A DNA stretch of 64,000 nucleotides from Halomonas sp. SpR8 (GTDB taxonomy: Bacteria; Pseudomonadota; Gammaproteobacteria; Pseudomonadales; Halomonadaceae), in the NCBI RefSeq assembly GCF_031010195.1, contig NZ_JAUAMC010000005.1, forward strand, positions 62,001 through 126,000, in the 5' to 3' direction. This document shows positions 23,432 to 32,306 of the stretch, piece by piece (position 1 is the first letter of the stretch; every line of letters begins with the position of its first letter). The notes under the pieces were generated by a model. It was not told where the DNA came from. It was given only the letters and a program-made list of their open reading frames with translations, and searched no databases. The position numbers and the translations under genes were made by a program.

Positions 23432-24547
23432 TCAAGCATCGGTACAACGGGCAATCTCATCGGCCAACTGCTCCAGCAGCGCATCAAAGAGACCTGCATC
23501 CAGCGTCAGACCCACGCCCAAGGGATCAATGACACCGATATACGCCGACGTATCCCCGAAAACATTATTGACCATCTGCGGATTGAACTGGGGTTCACTA
23601 AACACACATTGGATACCTTCATCATTCACCAGCGTTTGCAGCTTCTCGATACGCGCAGGGCTAGGTGAAGAGGCATCGCCAATGGAAATGGCGCCAGCCG
23701 CGTGCACGTTAAAGGCCTCTTCGAAGTACTGGTAAGCATCATGGAAAACAATAAAGCGTGTGTCGGCGCTGCTGGCCAAACGATTTTGGATGTGCTCCTG
23801 AAGACTGGTTAACTCTTCTTTGCCCTCAGCGGCGTTGTCGCGATAGTACGCGGCATTATCAGGGTCGATCTCACCTAGCTGCTCGGCGATGGCATCCAGC
23901 CAACGGCGTGCATTGGCAGGATCCAACCAAGCATGCGGATTCATGCCGGTATGGCTGTGGTCATGGCCGTGATGATCGTGATGATCGTGATGATCGTGAT
24001 GATCGTGATGATCGTGATGGTCATGGCTACTTTCGTCATGGCTGTCTTTATGACTGTCTTCATGGTGGTGCTCGTGATCGCTGTGATCATGCTCATCGTG
24101 GTCGTGGTCATGCCCGTGGTCATGCCCATGGTTATGATCGTCATTGCCGTGGGCATGATCGTGTTCATCAGCATCGTTTAGCGCAAAGGTGGCGCCTTCA
24201 CGATACTCCAGTGTCGTGATTCCGGGCACGTCCATTAGCTCAAGATGGTGTGCCTCTCCCGCCAGGTTCTCAATAGGCCCTGATAGCCAGGGTGTTAGCG
24301 CGTCGCTTACCCATATGACCAGGTCAGCATCATTGAGCGATTGCGCTTCAGATGGCCGTAGCGAATAGCCATGGGGTGAAGCGCCGGGCTGAATAAACAG
24401 CTCAGGATCGCCGCGCTCCCCCATTACCTTGGCAACAAGCGAATAAACGGGCGGAATATCCACCGCAACACGCGGCACATCTGCGGCGGCAACAAGGGGG
24501 AAAGCCGCCAATAGCGGCCATGATAAACGGGCTAAACGGTTGTTCAT
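23432..24547 (-). CDS. znuA: Zinc ABC transporter substrate-binding protein ZnuA
   Basis: Periplasmic zinc-binding protein for ZnuBC. Signal peptide (residues 1-22, LLAAFPLVAAADVPRV), cluster A-1 fold with metal ligands in GASPHGYSLRPS (His), MNPHAWLDP (His) and FHDAYQYFEEAF (His). Between about 125 and 200 lies a His/Asp-rich loop coded by 9-base repeats, typical of high-affinity zinc ZnuA rather than manganese binders. 371 residues, long because of the loop. Divergent from znuCB with a Zur-like palindrome in between. Confidence 0.95.
   Translation of the reverse strand: MNNRLARLSWPLLAAFPLVAAADVPRVAVDIPPVYSLVAKVMGERGDPELFIQPGASPHGYSLRPSEAQSLNDADLVIWVSDALTPWLSGPIENLAGEAHHLELMDVPGITTLEYREGATFALNDADEHDHAHGNDDHNHGHDHGHDHDHDEHDHSDHEHHHEDSHKDSHDESSHDHHDHHDHHDHHDHHDHHGHDHSHTGMNPHAWLDPANARRWLDAIAEQLGEIDPDNAAYYRDNAAEGKEELTSLQEHIQNRLASSADTRFIVFHDAYQYFEEAFNVHAAGAISIGDASSPSPARIEKLQTLVNDEGIQCVFSEPQFNPQMVNNVFGDTSAYIGVIDPLGVGLTLDAGLFDALLEQLADEIARCTDA
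23965..24030 (-). repeat. Tandem 9-bp repeats coding the ZnuA His loop
   Basis: About six copies of GATGATCGT on the plus strand, read on the minus strand as repeated His-Asp-His. The number of units is likely variable by slippage and stays in frame because the unit is nine bases. Confidence 0.8.
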
Positions 24548-24611
24548 GGGGTTCTCCTGATAAAAGTAACTGTTAAACGCAATAGTGAGCCAAGACTCGC
24601 CTACATTTATC

Positions 24612-24633
24612 TTATATGTTATAACATAACAAA
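24612..24633. promoter_or_regulatory. Zur-box-like palindrome between znuA and znuC
   Basis: Contains the perfect 12-bp palindrome ATGTTATAACAT (24616-24627), matching the core of the gammaproteobacterial Zur box. TTATAACATAAC (24619-24630) recurs exactly upstream of zinT. It lies between divergent znuA and znuCB, so one site can control both. Confidence 0.8.
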
Positions 24634-24647
24634 TACACTAAGAGTGA

Positions 24648-25400
24648 ATGTTAACCATGCGGCTTGCTCACCCTCCTGATAGCGATGCGATTCTGAGCGT
24701 TCGCCAACTGAGCGTTCGCTTCGGTGGACAGCAGGTTCTTGAGAACATCAATCTCGACTTATATCGACAGCAGGTTGTGACCCTGATTGGCCCCAACGGC
24801 TCGGGGAAATCCACGCTGGTGAAAACGCTGATCGGTGCGGTAACGCCGACCTCGGGGCAGGTGACCATCGCCCCCCAGCAGCACATCGGCTATGTGCCGC
24901 AGCGGCTGCACTTGGATCCGACCTTGCCCATGACGGTCAAACGCTTTATCAACTTGCCGCGTCGCCATCCGCGTCGCGATGTACAAAAGGCGCTGGAAGA
25001 TGCCGGTGCCGAGGCGCTGATTCATGCCGCCATGAGCGAACTGTCGGGCGGCCAGTTTCAACGTGTGCTGTTGGCTCGGGCGCTGCTGGCAAAGCCCGAC
25101 ATTCTGATTCTCGATGAGGCAACCCAAGGGCTCGACCACCGCGGTACCGCTGCGTTCTATCAGCATATCGAAAGCGTGCGCCATACCTACGGCTGCGCTG
25201 TGTTGATGGTCAGTCATGACCTCCACGTCGTTATGCGCACCGCCGATCACGTGCTGTGCCTGAATCGGGTTATTTGTTGCGAGGGTGAACCCGAGCACGT
25301 TGCCTCATCACCGGATTATCAGGCGCTGTTTGGCGACCAGACCGCCCAGACATTGGCGCTCTACCGCCACCATCATCAGGAGGCGGCCAATGTTGGATGA
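24648..25400 (+). CDS. znuC: Zinc ABC transporter ATPase ZnuC
   Basis: Cytoplasmic ATPase of the ZnuABC importer. Walker A GPNGSGKST (about 53-61), signature LSGGQFQRVLLARALL (about 132) and Walker B ILILDEATQGLD (about 154) are complete. 250 residues with a His-rich end (ALYRHHHQEAA). The ATG at 24648 is used; 24657 is an alternative. The gene overlaps znuB by 11 bases, indicating coupling. Confidence 0.94.
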   Translation: MLTMRLAHPPDSDAILSVRQLSVRFGGQQVLENINLDLYRQQVVTLIGPNGSGKSTLVKTLIGAVTPTSGQVTIAPQQHIGYVPQRLHLDPTLPMTVKRFINLPRRHPRRDVQKALEDAGAEALIHAAMSELSGGQFQRVLLARALLAKPDILILDEATQGLDHRGTAAFYQHIESVRHTYGCAVLMVSHDLHVVMRTADHVLCLNRVICCEGEPEHVASSPDYQALFGDQTAQTLALYRHHHQEAANVG

Positions 25401-26199
25401 TTTTATGTGGCGTGCGCTGTTCGCCGGAGTGCTGGTGGCGATGGCAGCTGCTCCATTGGGGTGTTTCGTGGTGTGGCGGCGTATGGCCTACTTCGGTGAT
25501 GCGACAGCGCATGCCGCCATTCTGGGCGTCGCTTTAGCGCTGTTACTGAACGTCTCCATCTTCCTGGGGGTGCTGACAGTCGCCCTGATGATGGCAGGTT
25601 GTGTGTCGCTACTTAGCGGGCGCGGCTATGCCATGGATACCCTGCTCGGGGTCATGGCGCACTCGGCCTTGGCGGTTGGCCTGGTGGCCGTGTCGTTTCT
25701 TGCCGGGGTACGTATTGATCTCAATGCTTATCTGTTTGGCGATATTTTGGCCGTTGGGAAAAGCGACCTGTGGATCATCGGCGGCGGTGTATTGCTGGTG
25801 CTAATACTGCTTTTTTGGCGCTGGTCATCCTTATTGACCGCGACACTAAGCGACGAGCTTGCCCATGCCAGCGGCCTCCACCCGCGCCGCGAACAGTTGG
25901 TGCTCACCCTGGCGCTAGCGCTGGTCGTCGCCGTGGCGCTAAAAGTGGTGGGCGTACTGCTGATTGCCGCTTTGCTGATTATTCCAGCGGCCACGGCGCG
26001 GCCGTTTTGCCGCACGCCAGAAATCATGGCGATGGTGGCCGCTGGGGTCGCTATGTTGGCGGTGACGGCGGGGCTTAGAGCTGCGTATGTGATGGATACG
26101 CCGACCGGGCCAACGATCGTCACGCTTGCCGCTGTGCTGTTTACCCTGGCGACGGTCACGACACAAAGCTGGCGCTTCTTGCGTCAGCGCATTCAATGA
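25390..26199 (+). CDS. znuB: Zinc ABC transporter permease ZnuB
   Basis: Inner-membrane subunit with about eight membrane helices, 269 residues. Family motif PLGCFVVWRRMAYFGDATAHAAILGVAL near the N-terminus and RIDLNAYLFGDILAV are typical. The frame opens at 25285, but the start at 25390 (MLDDFMWRALFAG) matches the family and overlaps the znuC stop. Its stop overlaps the next ATG, so the operon continues. Confidence 0.94.
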   Translation: MLDDFMWRALFAGVLVAMAAAPLGCFVVWRRMAYFGDATAHAAILGVALALLLNVSIFLGVLTVALMMAGCVSLLSGRGYAMDTLLGVMAHSALAVGLVAVSFLAGVRIDLNAYLFGDILAVGKSDLWIIGGGVLLVLILLFWRWSSLLTATLSDELAHASGLHPRREQLVLTLALALVVAVALKVVGVLLIAALLIIPAATARPFCRTPEIMAMVAAGVAMLAVTAGLRAAYVMDTPTGPTIVTLAAVLFTLATVTTQSWRFLRQRIQ

Positions 26200-26906
26200 C
26201 GGCTATCTCAACAACGCTTATGGAGTCATTTATGTCTTCGCTTATGTCTTCACTTATGTCTTCGCCACCTGCCCCCCAGTGGCCGTTGCCAGACCATGCC
26301 GCCGGTGATAATGACATCAGCGTGCTGCCGCGCATCTTTGAAGACGCTATTAATATCGCGATCTTCCAGCGCCCACTGCCCGCCGATATTGCCTTCAGTG
26401 CCCAGGCGCAGTGCCAAACGAATCGCGCCTGGCAATATAGCTGGCTTGGCCATCCGGATGAAACTTTCGTCGCCGACCTGCGCCGCCGCCTGCCCGCCCC
26501 GGATGCGGCAACCCCGCTGGTTGAGGATATGGCGACGATTGCCGAAGCGATCGCCTTTCTGTTTGACACCCAGACCGTCGGGATTCGCGTGCGCCTACTC
26601 ACTAGCGCCATGTGCCCGCGTTTTCACTGCGATAACCTTCCGGTGCGCATGGTAACCACCTATGTCGGCCCAGGCAGCGAATGGCTGCCAGAGTACGCCA
26701 TTAACCGTGCGGGACTGGGCGCTCCACACCCCGACCGCCCCGACATCGCAACCGACTCCAGCGCTATTCAGCGCCTTGCGCCGGGCGATATAGCCTTACT
26801 CAAAGGGAGCGGCTGGGTGGGCTGCGAAGAGCGAGGATTAGTGCATAGAAGCCCCGCGTTGGATGGCGAAGGTAAGCGGCTGCTGATGAGCATTGATCCC
26901 GCTTAG
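26196..26906 (+). CDS. DUF1826 family protein
   Basis: 236-residue cytoplasmic protein of DUF1826, recognised from TVGIRVRLLTSAMCPRFHCDNLPVRMVTTYVGPGSEWL and GDIALLKGSGW. The region CPRFHCD has the look of an iron/2-oxoglutarate-type jelly-roll metal site (His and Asp), but activity is unknown. Translation couples to znuB through ATGA; other in-frame ATG codons lie within a 12-base repeat coding Met-Ser-Ser-Leu (26230-26265). DUF1826 genes often accompany Zur-controlled genes, so a zinc-limitation role is likely. Confidence 0.8.
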   Translation: MTAISTTLMESFMSSLMSSLMSSPPAPQWPLPDHAAGDNDISVLPRIFEDAINIAIFQRPLPADIAFSAQAQCQTNRAWQYSWLGHPDETFVADLRRRLPAPDAATPLVEDMATIAEAIAFLFDTQTVGIRVRLLTSAMCPRFHCDNLPVRMVTTYVGPGSEWLPEYAINRAGLGAPHPDRPDIATDSSAIQRLAPGDIALLKGSGWVGCEERGLVHRSPALDGEGKRLLMSIDPA

Positions 26907-27035
26907 GCCTTACCGATTGGTGCGATCACCGAGCGCTATATCGAGCCTGCTATCAGGCTATGCAGACGCTGGATTTACTGTCGGCGTGTTAGGCCGTTCG
27001 CCGACGCGGTGACGGTATGAGGATGGAGGCGCGTA

Positions 27036-28157
27036 ATGCAATACTATGATGTGATTATCGTCGGGGCGGGCCCGGCTGGGGTCGGTTTGGCCACCCTGCT
27101 GGCAAAACTGCCCGATCTCGATTATGTACTGCTGGAAGGCGGGCGTATTGGTGAGTCGCTGCGCCGCTGGCCCGCGCAAACGCGTTTTATCACCCCTTCT
27201 TTTTACAGCAACCCCTTCGGCCTGGCCGATCTCAACGCGGTAGATGCATTGAGTTCACCCGCATTATATTGCGGTGTAGAGCACCCCAGTGGCGCCCAGT
27301 ACGCCGACTATTTAAGCTTTATTGCCCAGCAGCATGAATTACCCGTCCACGAAAACTGGCTCGTCCAGCAGGTCACGCCTACGGCAGACGGCGGCTTTAT
27401 CATCAGTGGCGAACAGGGCGAGCTGCACACGCGCTTTCTGGTATGGGCCACCGGCGAGTATCAGTTCCCCGCGCTGGCGCCATTCCCCGGGGCCAGTTGG
27501 TGCCCCCACTATGCCGAGGTGGAAAACTGGGCAGACTTCACCGCCCCCCGCTATACGGTGATCGGCGGCTACGAAAGTGGCGTCGATGCGGCGGTCAACC
27601 TGGTCCAGCTGGGGCGCTCGGTGCGCCTGCTGGCGCGCAAATCCTCCTGGGATCCCAGTAGCCCCCACGACCCCAGCCTGTCGCTGTCACCCTACACCCG
27701 TAGCCGTCTGAATGAGGCGGTCAACACCGGGCGGCTGGAGATTGTTTTCGGTGCGGATATTGTTGAAGTCGTGGCCAATGCGGACAGCGGCTTTAGCATC
27801 CACGCCGCCGATGGCCGTCAGTGGGCGTGCGAGCAGCCGCCGATTCTGGGCACTGGCTTTCTCAGTGGCGGCGGCGCCACCCAGATCGATGAATGGTGGG
27901 AGTGGGATGCGAAGGGACAGGTAATGCTCACCGAGCTGGACGAATCCACCCTAACGCCAGGGCTATTTTTAGTTGGCCCCCAGGTGCGTCACGACCCCCA
28001 AATCTACTGCTTTGTTTACAAGTTTCGCCAGCGCTTCAGCATGATCGCTACCTGTTTGGCCGAGCGCCTGGACATTGATGCCTGGGTACTGGAAGAGGAT
28101 AACCAAGTGTGGGGCGCGTTCGGCAACCAGGAGTGCTGCGAGGATTGCCAATGCTGA
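27036..28157 (+). CDS. FAD-dependent oxidoreductase with Cys-rich tail
   Basis: 373-residue flavoprotein of the pyridine-nucleotide-disulfide oxidoreductase/monooxygenase type. FAD-binding GAGPAGVGLATLL is near residue 10, a second Rossmann (NAD(P)H) region YTVIGGYESGVDAAVNL near 178, and the GTGFLSGGG/LFLVGPQV pieces of the FAD fold later. The last eight residues ECCEDCQC hold four Cys and could bind a metal. Overlaps the next gene by seven bases and follows the DUF1826 gene in a zinc cluster. Substrate unknown; similarity to ArsO-type monooxygenases is possible. Confidence 0.8.
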   Translation: MQYYDVIIVGAGPAGVGLATLLAKLPDLDYVLLEGGRIGESLRRWPAQTRFITPSFYSNPFGLADLNAVDALSSPALYCGVEHPSGAQYADYLSFIAQQHELPVHENWLVQQVTPTADGGFIISGEQGELHTRFLVWATGEYQFPALAPFPGASWCPHYAEVENWADFTAPRYTVIGGYESGVDAAVNLVQLGRSVRLLARKSSWDPSSPHDPSLSLSPYTRSRLNEAVNTGRLEIVFGADIVEVVANADSGFSIHAADGRQWACEQPPILGTGFLSGGGATQIDEWWEWDAKGQVMLTELDESTLTPGLFLVGPQVRHDPQIYCFVYKFRQRFSMIATCLAERLDIDAWVLEEDNQVWGAFGNQECCEDCQC

Positions 28158-29131
28158 CCCTTAGCTCCCGCGACCACTTACCCGCTGCCACGCTGACCTC
28201 CAGCTTGCTGGTGATCGCGATTATTATCGGCGCGCTACTCGGCCACTTCGCCCCCGTCCGCGGCCAGTGGCTGGGCGATAACGTCGATACCACGCTGCTC
28301 ACCATGATTGGTTTGCTGTTCTTCAGCGTGCGCTTAAACGTGCTTGCCCGACAGGCGAGCAATCTGCGCTTTATGGTCATCGCCATCATGGCTAACTTTG
28401 TGTTGGTACCCCTGATTGGCTATGGCGTGGCGTCGCTATTTATGTCAGCGCACCCACTGCTGATGGTGGGGCTAGTGATCTACTTTATGTCGCCCTGCAC
28501 CGACTGGTTTCTGGGCTTTACCCGCTTGGCAGGGGGCAATGTCGCCTTAGGGATGGCGCTGATACCGATTAATATGGCGCTACAGCTGCTGCTTTACCCG
28601 TTCTATTTGCAGTGGTTTACCCCGCATACGGGCGCGGTTGATCCCCAGTTAATCGCTACCACGCTGCTGCACTGGTTTTTGCTGCCCGCGATCGCCGCCC
28701 TAACGCTGCATCACACCCTACGCTTTATGCTTGGCGAGCAACGTTTTGAACAGTGGCTAACCTTTGCAGACCGCATCACCCCCTGGGTGATTGCACTGCT
28801 GGTGCTGCAGATATTCGCCGGTAATATCGCCTCAATCCTCGCCCACCGTTATGTGTTTGCCTGGCTGCTGCTGTCGGTGTTTGTGTTCTTTGTGCTGACC
28901 TTCCTGCTTAGCGAGGCGATCAGCCGCGGGTGCCGCCTGGACTACCCCGAACACGCGCTACTCACCATGACCATCGCCGCCCGTAATGCGCCGCTGATGC
29001 TAGCGGTGACCATGACGGTGCTGCCCGGCCAGCCCCTCATCTACGCTGCTCTGGTGATCGGCATGTTAGTGGAATTTCCTCACTTGACGCTGCTAAGGCG
29101 CGTGCTGCTGGTGCTCAAGCGTCCCCCCTGA
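28151..29131 (+). CDS. ACR3/bile-acid-symporter-like permease
   Basis: 326-residue inner-membrane protein with about ten hydrophobic helices in the BASS/ACR3 superfamily. Segments FMSPCTDWFLGFTRLAGGNVALG and AARNAPLMLAVTMTVLP match the two broken-helix crossing regions; the Cys in SPC is in the place of the ACR3 active Cys. Start chosen at 28151, overlapping the oxidoreductase stop. ACR3 proteins export arsenite, but the context here is zinc starvation, so the true substrate is open. Confidence 0.75.
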   Translation: MLTLSSRDHLPAATLTSSLLVIAIIIGALLGHFAPVRGQWLGDNVDTTLLTMIGLLFFSVRLNVLARQASNLRFMVIAIMANFVLVPLIGYGVASLFMSAHPLLMVGLVIYFMSPCTDWFLGFTRLAGGNVALGMALIPINMALQLLLYPFYLQWFTPHTGAVDPQLIATTLLHWFLLPAIAALTLHHTLRFMLGEQRFEQWLTFADRITPWVIALLVLQIFAGNIASILAHRYVFAWLLLSVFVFFVLTFLLSEAISRGCRLDYPEHALLTMTIAARNAPLMLAVTMTVLPGQPLIYAALVIGMLVEFPHLTLLRRVLLVLKRPP

Positions 29132-29213
29132 TCCATCCCGATGGTTTCATCGTCGTAATAGTGGTTAACCACGCCGTCATTATGATTAGCATCCATTTAT
29201 CTAAAGGCCCTTT

Positions 29214-29774
29214 ATGATCAGAAAAAATCCGCGTGGCGATTTGCCTAAAATTGCTCCCAGCGCCTTTGTTGATCCTACCGCCATTATTTGCGGCTTAGTG
29301 ATTGTTGAAGAGAACGTTTTTATCGGCCCCTATGCCGTCATTCGAGCTGATGAAGTCGATGCGGATGGGCATATCGATCCAATCGTTATCGGTGCCCATT
29401 CTAATATTCAAGATGGCGTTGTTATTCACTCAAAATCCGGCGCCAAGGTGACGATAGGCCAGCATACGTCAATCGCTCACCGGGCAATCGTGCATGGTCC
29501 TTGCACGGTAGGCAGTCATGTATTCATCGGTTTTAACAGTGTGCTTTTCAACTGCACGATCGAGGATCGATGTGTGGTGCGCTATAACGCAGTGGTTGAT
29601 GGCTGCCATCTTCCTGCTGGCTTTTATGTTCACTCTACTGAACGCATTGGCCCGGAAACCGATCTGGCGTTTTTGCCACAAGTCTCAATCGAAGCCAGTG
29701 AGTTCTCCGAAGATGTCGCCCGCACCAATAATGATCTGGTGCTGGGCTATAAGGCAATCCATAACGAGTTTTAA
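29214..29774 (+). CDS. Gamma-carbonic-anhydrase-like hexapeptide protein
   Basis: 186-residue left-handed beta-helix trimer protein of the gamma-carbonic anhydrase family. Hexapeptide repeats run through residues 20-140, with metal-ligand-like histidines in GVVIHSKSG, HTSIAHRAIVHGPC. Length is typical. This class can use Fe or Co instead of Zn, and paralogs are known in Zur regulons (for example beside folE2 in Pseudomonas), consistent with a backup for zinc carbonic anhydrase. Three bases separate its stop from the next ATG. Confidence 0.82.
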   Translation: MIRKNPRGDLPKIAPSAFVDPTAIICGLVIVEENVFIGPYAVIRADEVDADGHIDPIVIGAHSNIQDGVVIHSKSGAKVTIGQHTSIAHRAIVHGPCTVGSHVFIGFNSVLFNCTIEDRCVVRYNAVVDGCHLPAGFYVHSTERIGPETDLAFLPQVSIEASEFSEDVARTNNDLVLGYKAIHNEF

Positions 29775-29777
29775 GCG

Positions 29778-31769
29778 ATGAACATGCCCACCTTAGAACA
29801 GACAGTAACTGTCACGCTGCCAGATGGCGCCAAACGCCACTTTGACCACCCAGTTAGTGTCGCCGAGGTGGCGCACGCCATTGGCCCTGGGCTGGCGAAA
29901 CAGACCCTGGCCGGTAAGCTCGATGGTCGCCTGGTCGATGCCTGCGAAGTGATTGATCACGATGCCCAGCTGCAGATCATTACCCCCAAGGATGATGAAG
30001 GGCTGGCGATTATCCGCCACTCCTGCGCCCACCTGATCGGCCATGCGGTTAAGCAGCTTTACCCTAGCGCCATGATGGTGATTGGCCCGGTGATTGACGC
30101 TGGCTTCTACTACGATATCGCCTTTGAACGCCCCTTGACGCCCAGCGATCTCGCCGCCATTGAAGCGCGGATGAGCGAGCTGATTGATCAGCAATATGAC
30201 GTTGTAAAGCGCATGACGCCCCGGGAGGAGGCGGCCGAGCTGTTTAAGGCGCGCGGTGAGACTTACAAGCAGCACCTGATCGAAGAAATGCCCGCGGACG
30301 TCACCAGTGTGGGGCTGTATATCCACCAAGAGTATGTGGATATGTGCCTTGGCCCCCATGTGCCCAATACCCGCTTTCTCAAAGCGTTCAAACTGACCAA
30401 ACTGGCCGGTGCCTACTGGCGGGGCGATGCCAACAACGAACAGCTACAGCGTATCTACGGCACCGCCTGGGCGGATAAAAAGCAGCTCAAAGCCTACTTG
30501 CAGCGCCTTGAAGAGGCGGAAAAGCGTGACCACCGACGCCTGGGCCGGGGTTTGGATCTGTTTCATTTCCAGGAAGATGCGCCGGGCGCGGTGTTCTGGC
30601 ATCCCCGCGGCTGGGCGGTTTTCCAGCAGTTGGTCGCTTATATGCGCCGCCGCCAGCAGGCGGCGGGCTATGTGGAGGTCAACTCCCCCGATGTGATGGA
30701 TCGCAGCCTATGGGAAATCTCCGGCCACTGGCACAACTACCGCGAGCATATGTTCACCACCGACACCGAGGATGGACGCTCGCTGGCGCTCAAACCGATG
30801 AACTGCCCCGGCAGCGTGCTGCTCTACCGCCACGGTTTAAAAAGCTACCGCGACCTGCCCATTCGCATGGGCGAGTTTGGCAAGGTGCACCGCTACGAGC
30901 CCTCCGGCGCGCTCCACGGGCTGCTGCGTGTGCGCCACTTTACCCAGGACGACGCCCATATCTACTGCACGCCGAGCCAGATGGATGCCGAGTGCCGGGA
31001 TGTGGTGGCCCTGGTGCTGGATATCTACCGCCAGTTCGGCTTTGAGGATGTGCGTATCAAACTCTCTACTCGGCCAGAGAGCCGCATGGGTGACGATGCC
31101 AGCTGGGATCTGCTGGAAGGCGCGCTGGAGCAGGCGTTGACGGGCATGGGCCTGACCTATCAGCTCAACCCCGGTGAAGGCGCCTTCTACGGCCCAAAAC
31201 TTGAGTTTGTGCTACGCGACGCCATTGGCCGCGATTGGCAGTGCGGCACGCTTCAGGTGGATATGAACCTGCCCGAGCGTTTCGGCCTTGAGTACGTGGC
31301 TGAAGACGGCCAGCGCAAGCGCCCCGTGATGCTGCACCGGGCGCTGTTTGGCTCGCTGGAGCGCTTTATCGGCATTCTGATCGAACACTACGCGGGCAAA
31401 CTCCCGGCCTGGTTGGCGCCGGTTCAGGCAGTGGTACTGTCGATCACCGATGACCATGCCCGCTACGCCCAGGAGGTGGCGCAGTTGCTCAACGGGGCAG
31501 GTGTGCGCACCGAGGTGGATGTGCGCAACGAGAAGATCGGCTACAAAATTCGCGAGCAAACCCTGCAGCGCATCCCCTTTTTGCTAGTGGCAGGCGCCAA
31601 GGAGCGCGAGGCGGGCAGTATTGCCCTGCGCACTCGTGAGGGCGAAGACCTGGGCGTACTGCCTATTAAGCAAGCCGTAGCGTTACTGTTAGAACATGTT
31701 CAAACCCCGGATGCCGCTGAACATCGTACGGCCCAGCAGCGGCTAATGGAGCGGTTGACCGCCAGTTAG
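29778..31769 (+). CDS. thrS2: Threonyl-tRNA synthetase, zinc-cluster paralog
   Basis: 663-residue class II synthetase with TGS domain (about 8-70), editing domain (about 70-230, [16 protein letters not shown]), catalytic core and anticodon domain. Motif 2 region [26 protein letters not shown] is intact. The three active-site zinc ligands are kept: Cys343, His394 and His520, at a constant +9 offset from E. coli Cys334/His385/His511. It is somewhat longer than E. coli ThrRS (642). Position in the zinc cluster rather than with infC-rpmI-rplT suggests a second, conditionally expressed copy. Confidence 0.9.
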   Translation: MNMPTLEQTVTVTLPDGAKRHFDHPVSVAEVAHAIGPGLAKQTLAGKLDGRLVDACEVIDHDAQLQIITPKDDEGLAIIRHSCAHLIGHAVKQLYPSAMMVIGPVIDAGFYYDIAFERPLTPSDLAAIEARMSELIDQQYDVVKRMTPREEAAELFKARGETYKQHLIEEMPADVTSVGLYIHQEYVDMCLGPHVPNTRFLKAFKLTKLAGAYWRGDANNEQLQRIYGTAWADKKQLKAYLQRLEEAEKRDHRRLGRGLDLFHFQEDAPGAVFWHPRGWAVFQQLVAYMRRRQQAAGYVEVNSPDVMDRSLWEISGHWHNYREHMFTTDTEDGRSLALKPMNCPGSVLLYRHGLKSYRDLPIRMGEFGKVHRYEPSGALHGLLRVRHFTQDDAHIYCTPSQMDAECRDVVALVLDIYRQFGFEDVRIKLSTRPESRMGDDASWDLLEGALEQALTGMGLTYQLNPGEGAFYGPKLEFVLRDAIGRDWQCGTLQVDMNLPERFGLEYVAEDGQRKRPVMLHRALFGSLERFIGILIEHYAGKLPAWLAPVQAVVLSITDDHARYAQEVAQLLNGAGVRTEVDVRNEKIGYKIREQTLQRIPFLLVAGAKEREAGSIALRTREGEDLGVLPIKQAVALLLEHVQTPDAAEHRTAQQRLMERLTAS

Positions 31770-31796
31770 CAGGGATCTTCGTCTGTTGGCATTTTA

Positions 31797-31817
31797 TGCT
31801 ACGTTATAACGTTTACC
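31797..31817. promoter_or_regulatory. Zur-box-like palindrome upstream of dksA2
   Basis: Perfect 12-bp palindrome ACGTTATAACGT (31801-31812) 24 bp before the dksA2 start. It shares the GTTATAAC core with the znu site. Likely controls the dksA2-COG0523-folE2 operon. Confidence 0.65.
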
Positions 31818-31835
31818 TTAAGGTGCGATAGGGAT

Positions 31836-32300
31836 ATGCAAGAGACAAGTATGAGTGTGCAAGAACAAAGCGCATCCGCTGATAAAGCCTGGGCAGAGCA
31901 GCTACTGGCGATGCCCGCCAGTGACTATATGAACGACGAGCAATTGAGGTTTTTCCGACATCGACTGCAGGCCGAACGTGCCGAGATTGAAGCGCACTTA
32001 AGAGAGATGAAGGACGTCATCGCTTCCCGTGAACGCGACAGTGACGAATCGGATCAAGCCTCCTTTGAGGAGGAGCTGCGCTTGGCATTGCGCCAGGCGG
32101 ATCGCGAGAGCCGTTTGCTTAAAAACATTGAGTCAGCCTTAAAACGCATTGAGAGCGGCGAGTACGGCTACTGCGAAGAGACCGGCGAGCCCATTGGACT
32201 ACCCCGGTTGATGTTCAGGCCCACCGCGAAACTATGCATTGAAGCAAAAGAGCGTCAGGAGCAACAAGAACACCATTATCGCAAAGCGCGCTGGGAGTAA
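31836..32300 (+). CDS. dksA2: Zinc-independent DksA paralog (DksA2)
   Basis: RNA polymerase secondary-channel regulator that works with ppGpp. The 154-residue protein has the N-terminal coiled coil with a DxxDxA-type tip (DSDESDQAS, about 68-76) and a C-terminal finger. Instead of the four Cys of DksA it has Cys113, Thr116, Cys134 and Ala137 (CEET...CIEA), the zinc-free arrangement described for Pseudomonas DksA2. It can replace DksA when zinc is scarce. A Zur-like box lies upstream; the next gene starts six bases after the stop. Confidence 0.9.
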   Translation: MQETSMSVQEQSASADKAWAEQLLAMPASDYMNDEQLRFFRHRLQAERAEIEAHLREMKDVIASRERDSDESDQASFEEELRLALRQADRESRLLKNIESALKRIESGEYGYCEETGEPIGLPRLMFRPTAKLCIEAKERQEQQEHHYRKARWE

Positions 32301-32306
32301 GCTGTT

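Noticed and set aside
23950..24040. Possible CRISPR array
   Set aside because: Direct repeats without unique spacers; it is the coding tandem repeat of znuA. No CRISPR array or cas gene was seen in the window.
23758..24219. Frames opposite the znuA His tract (Asp/Arg- or Met/Val-repeat peptides)
   Set aside because: Artefacts of the 9-base repeat read on the wrong strand.
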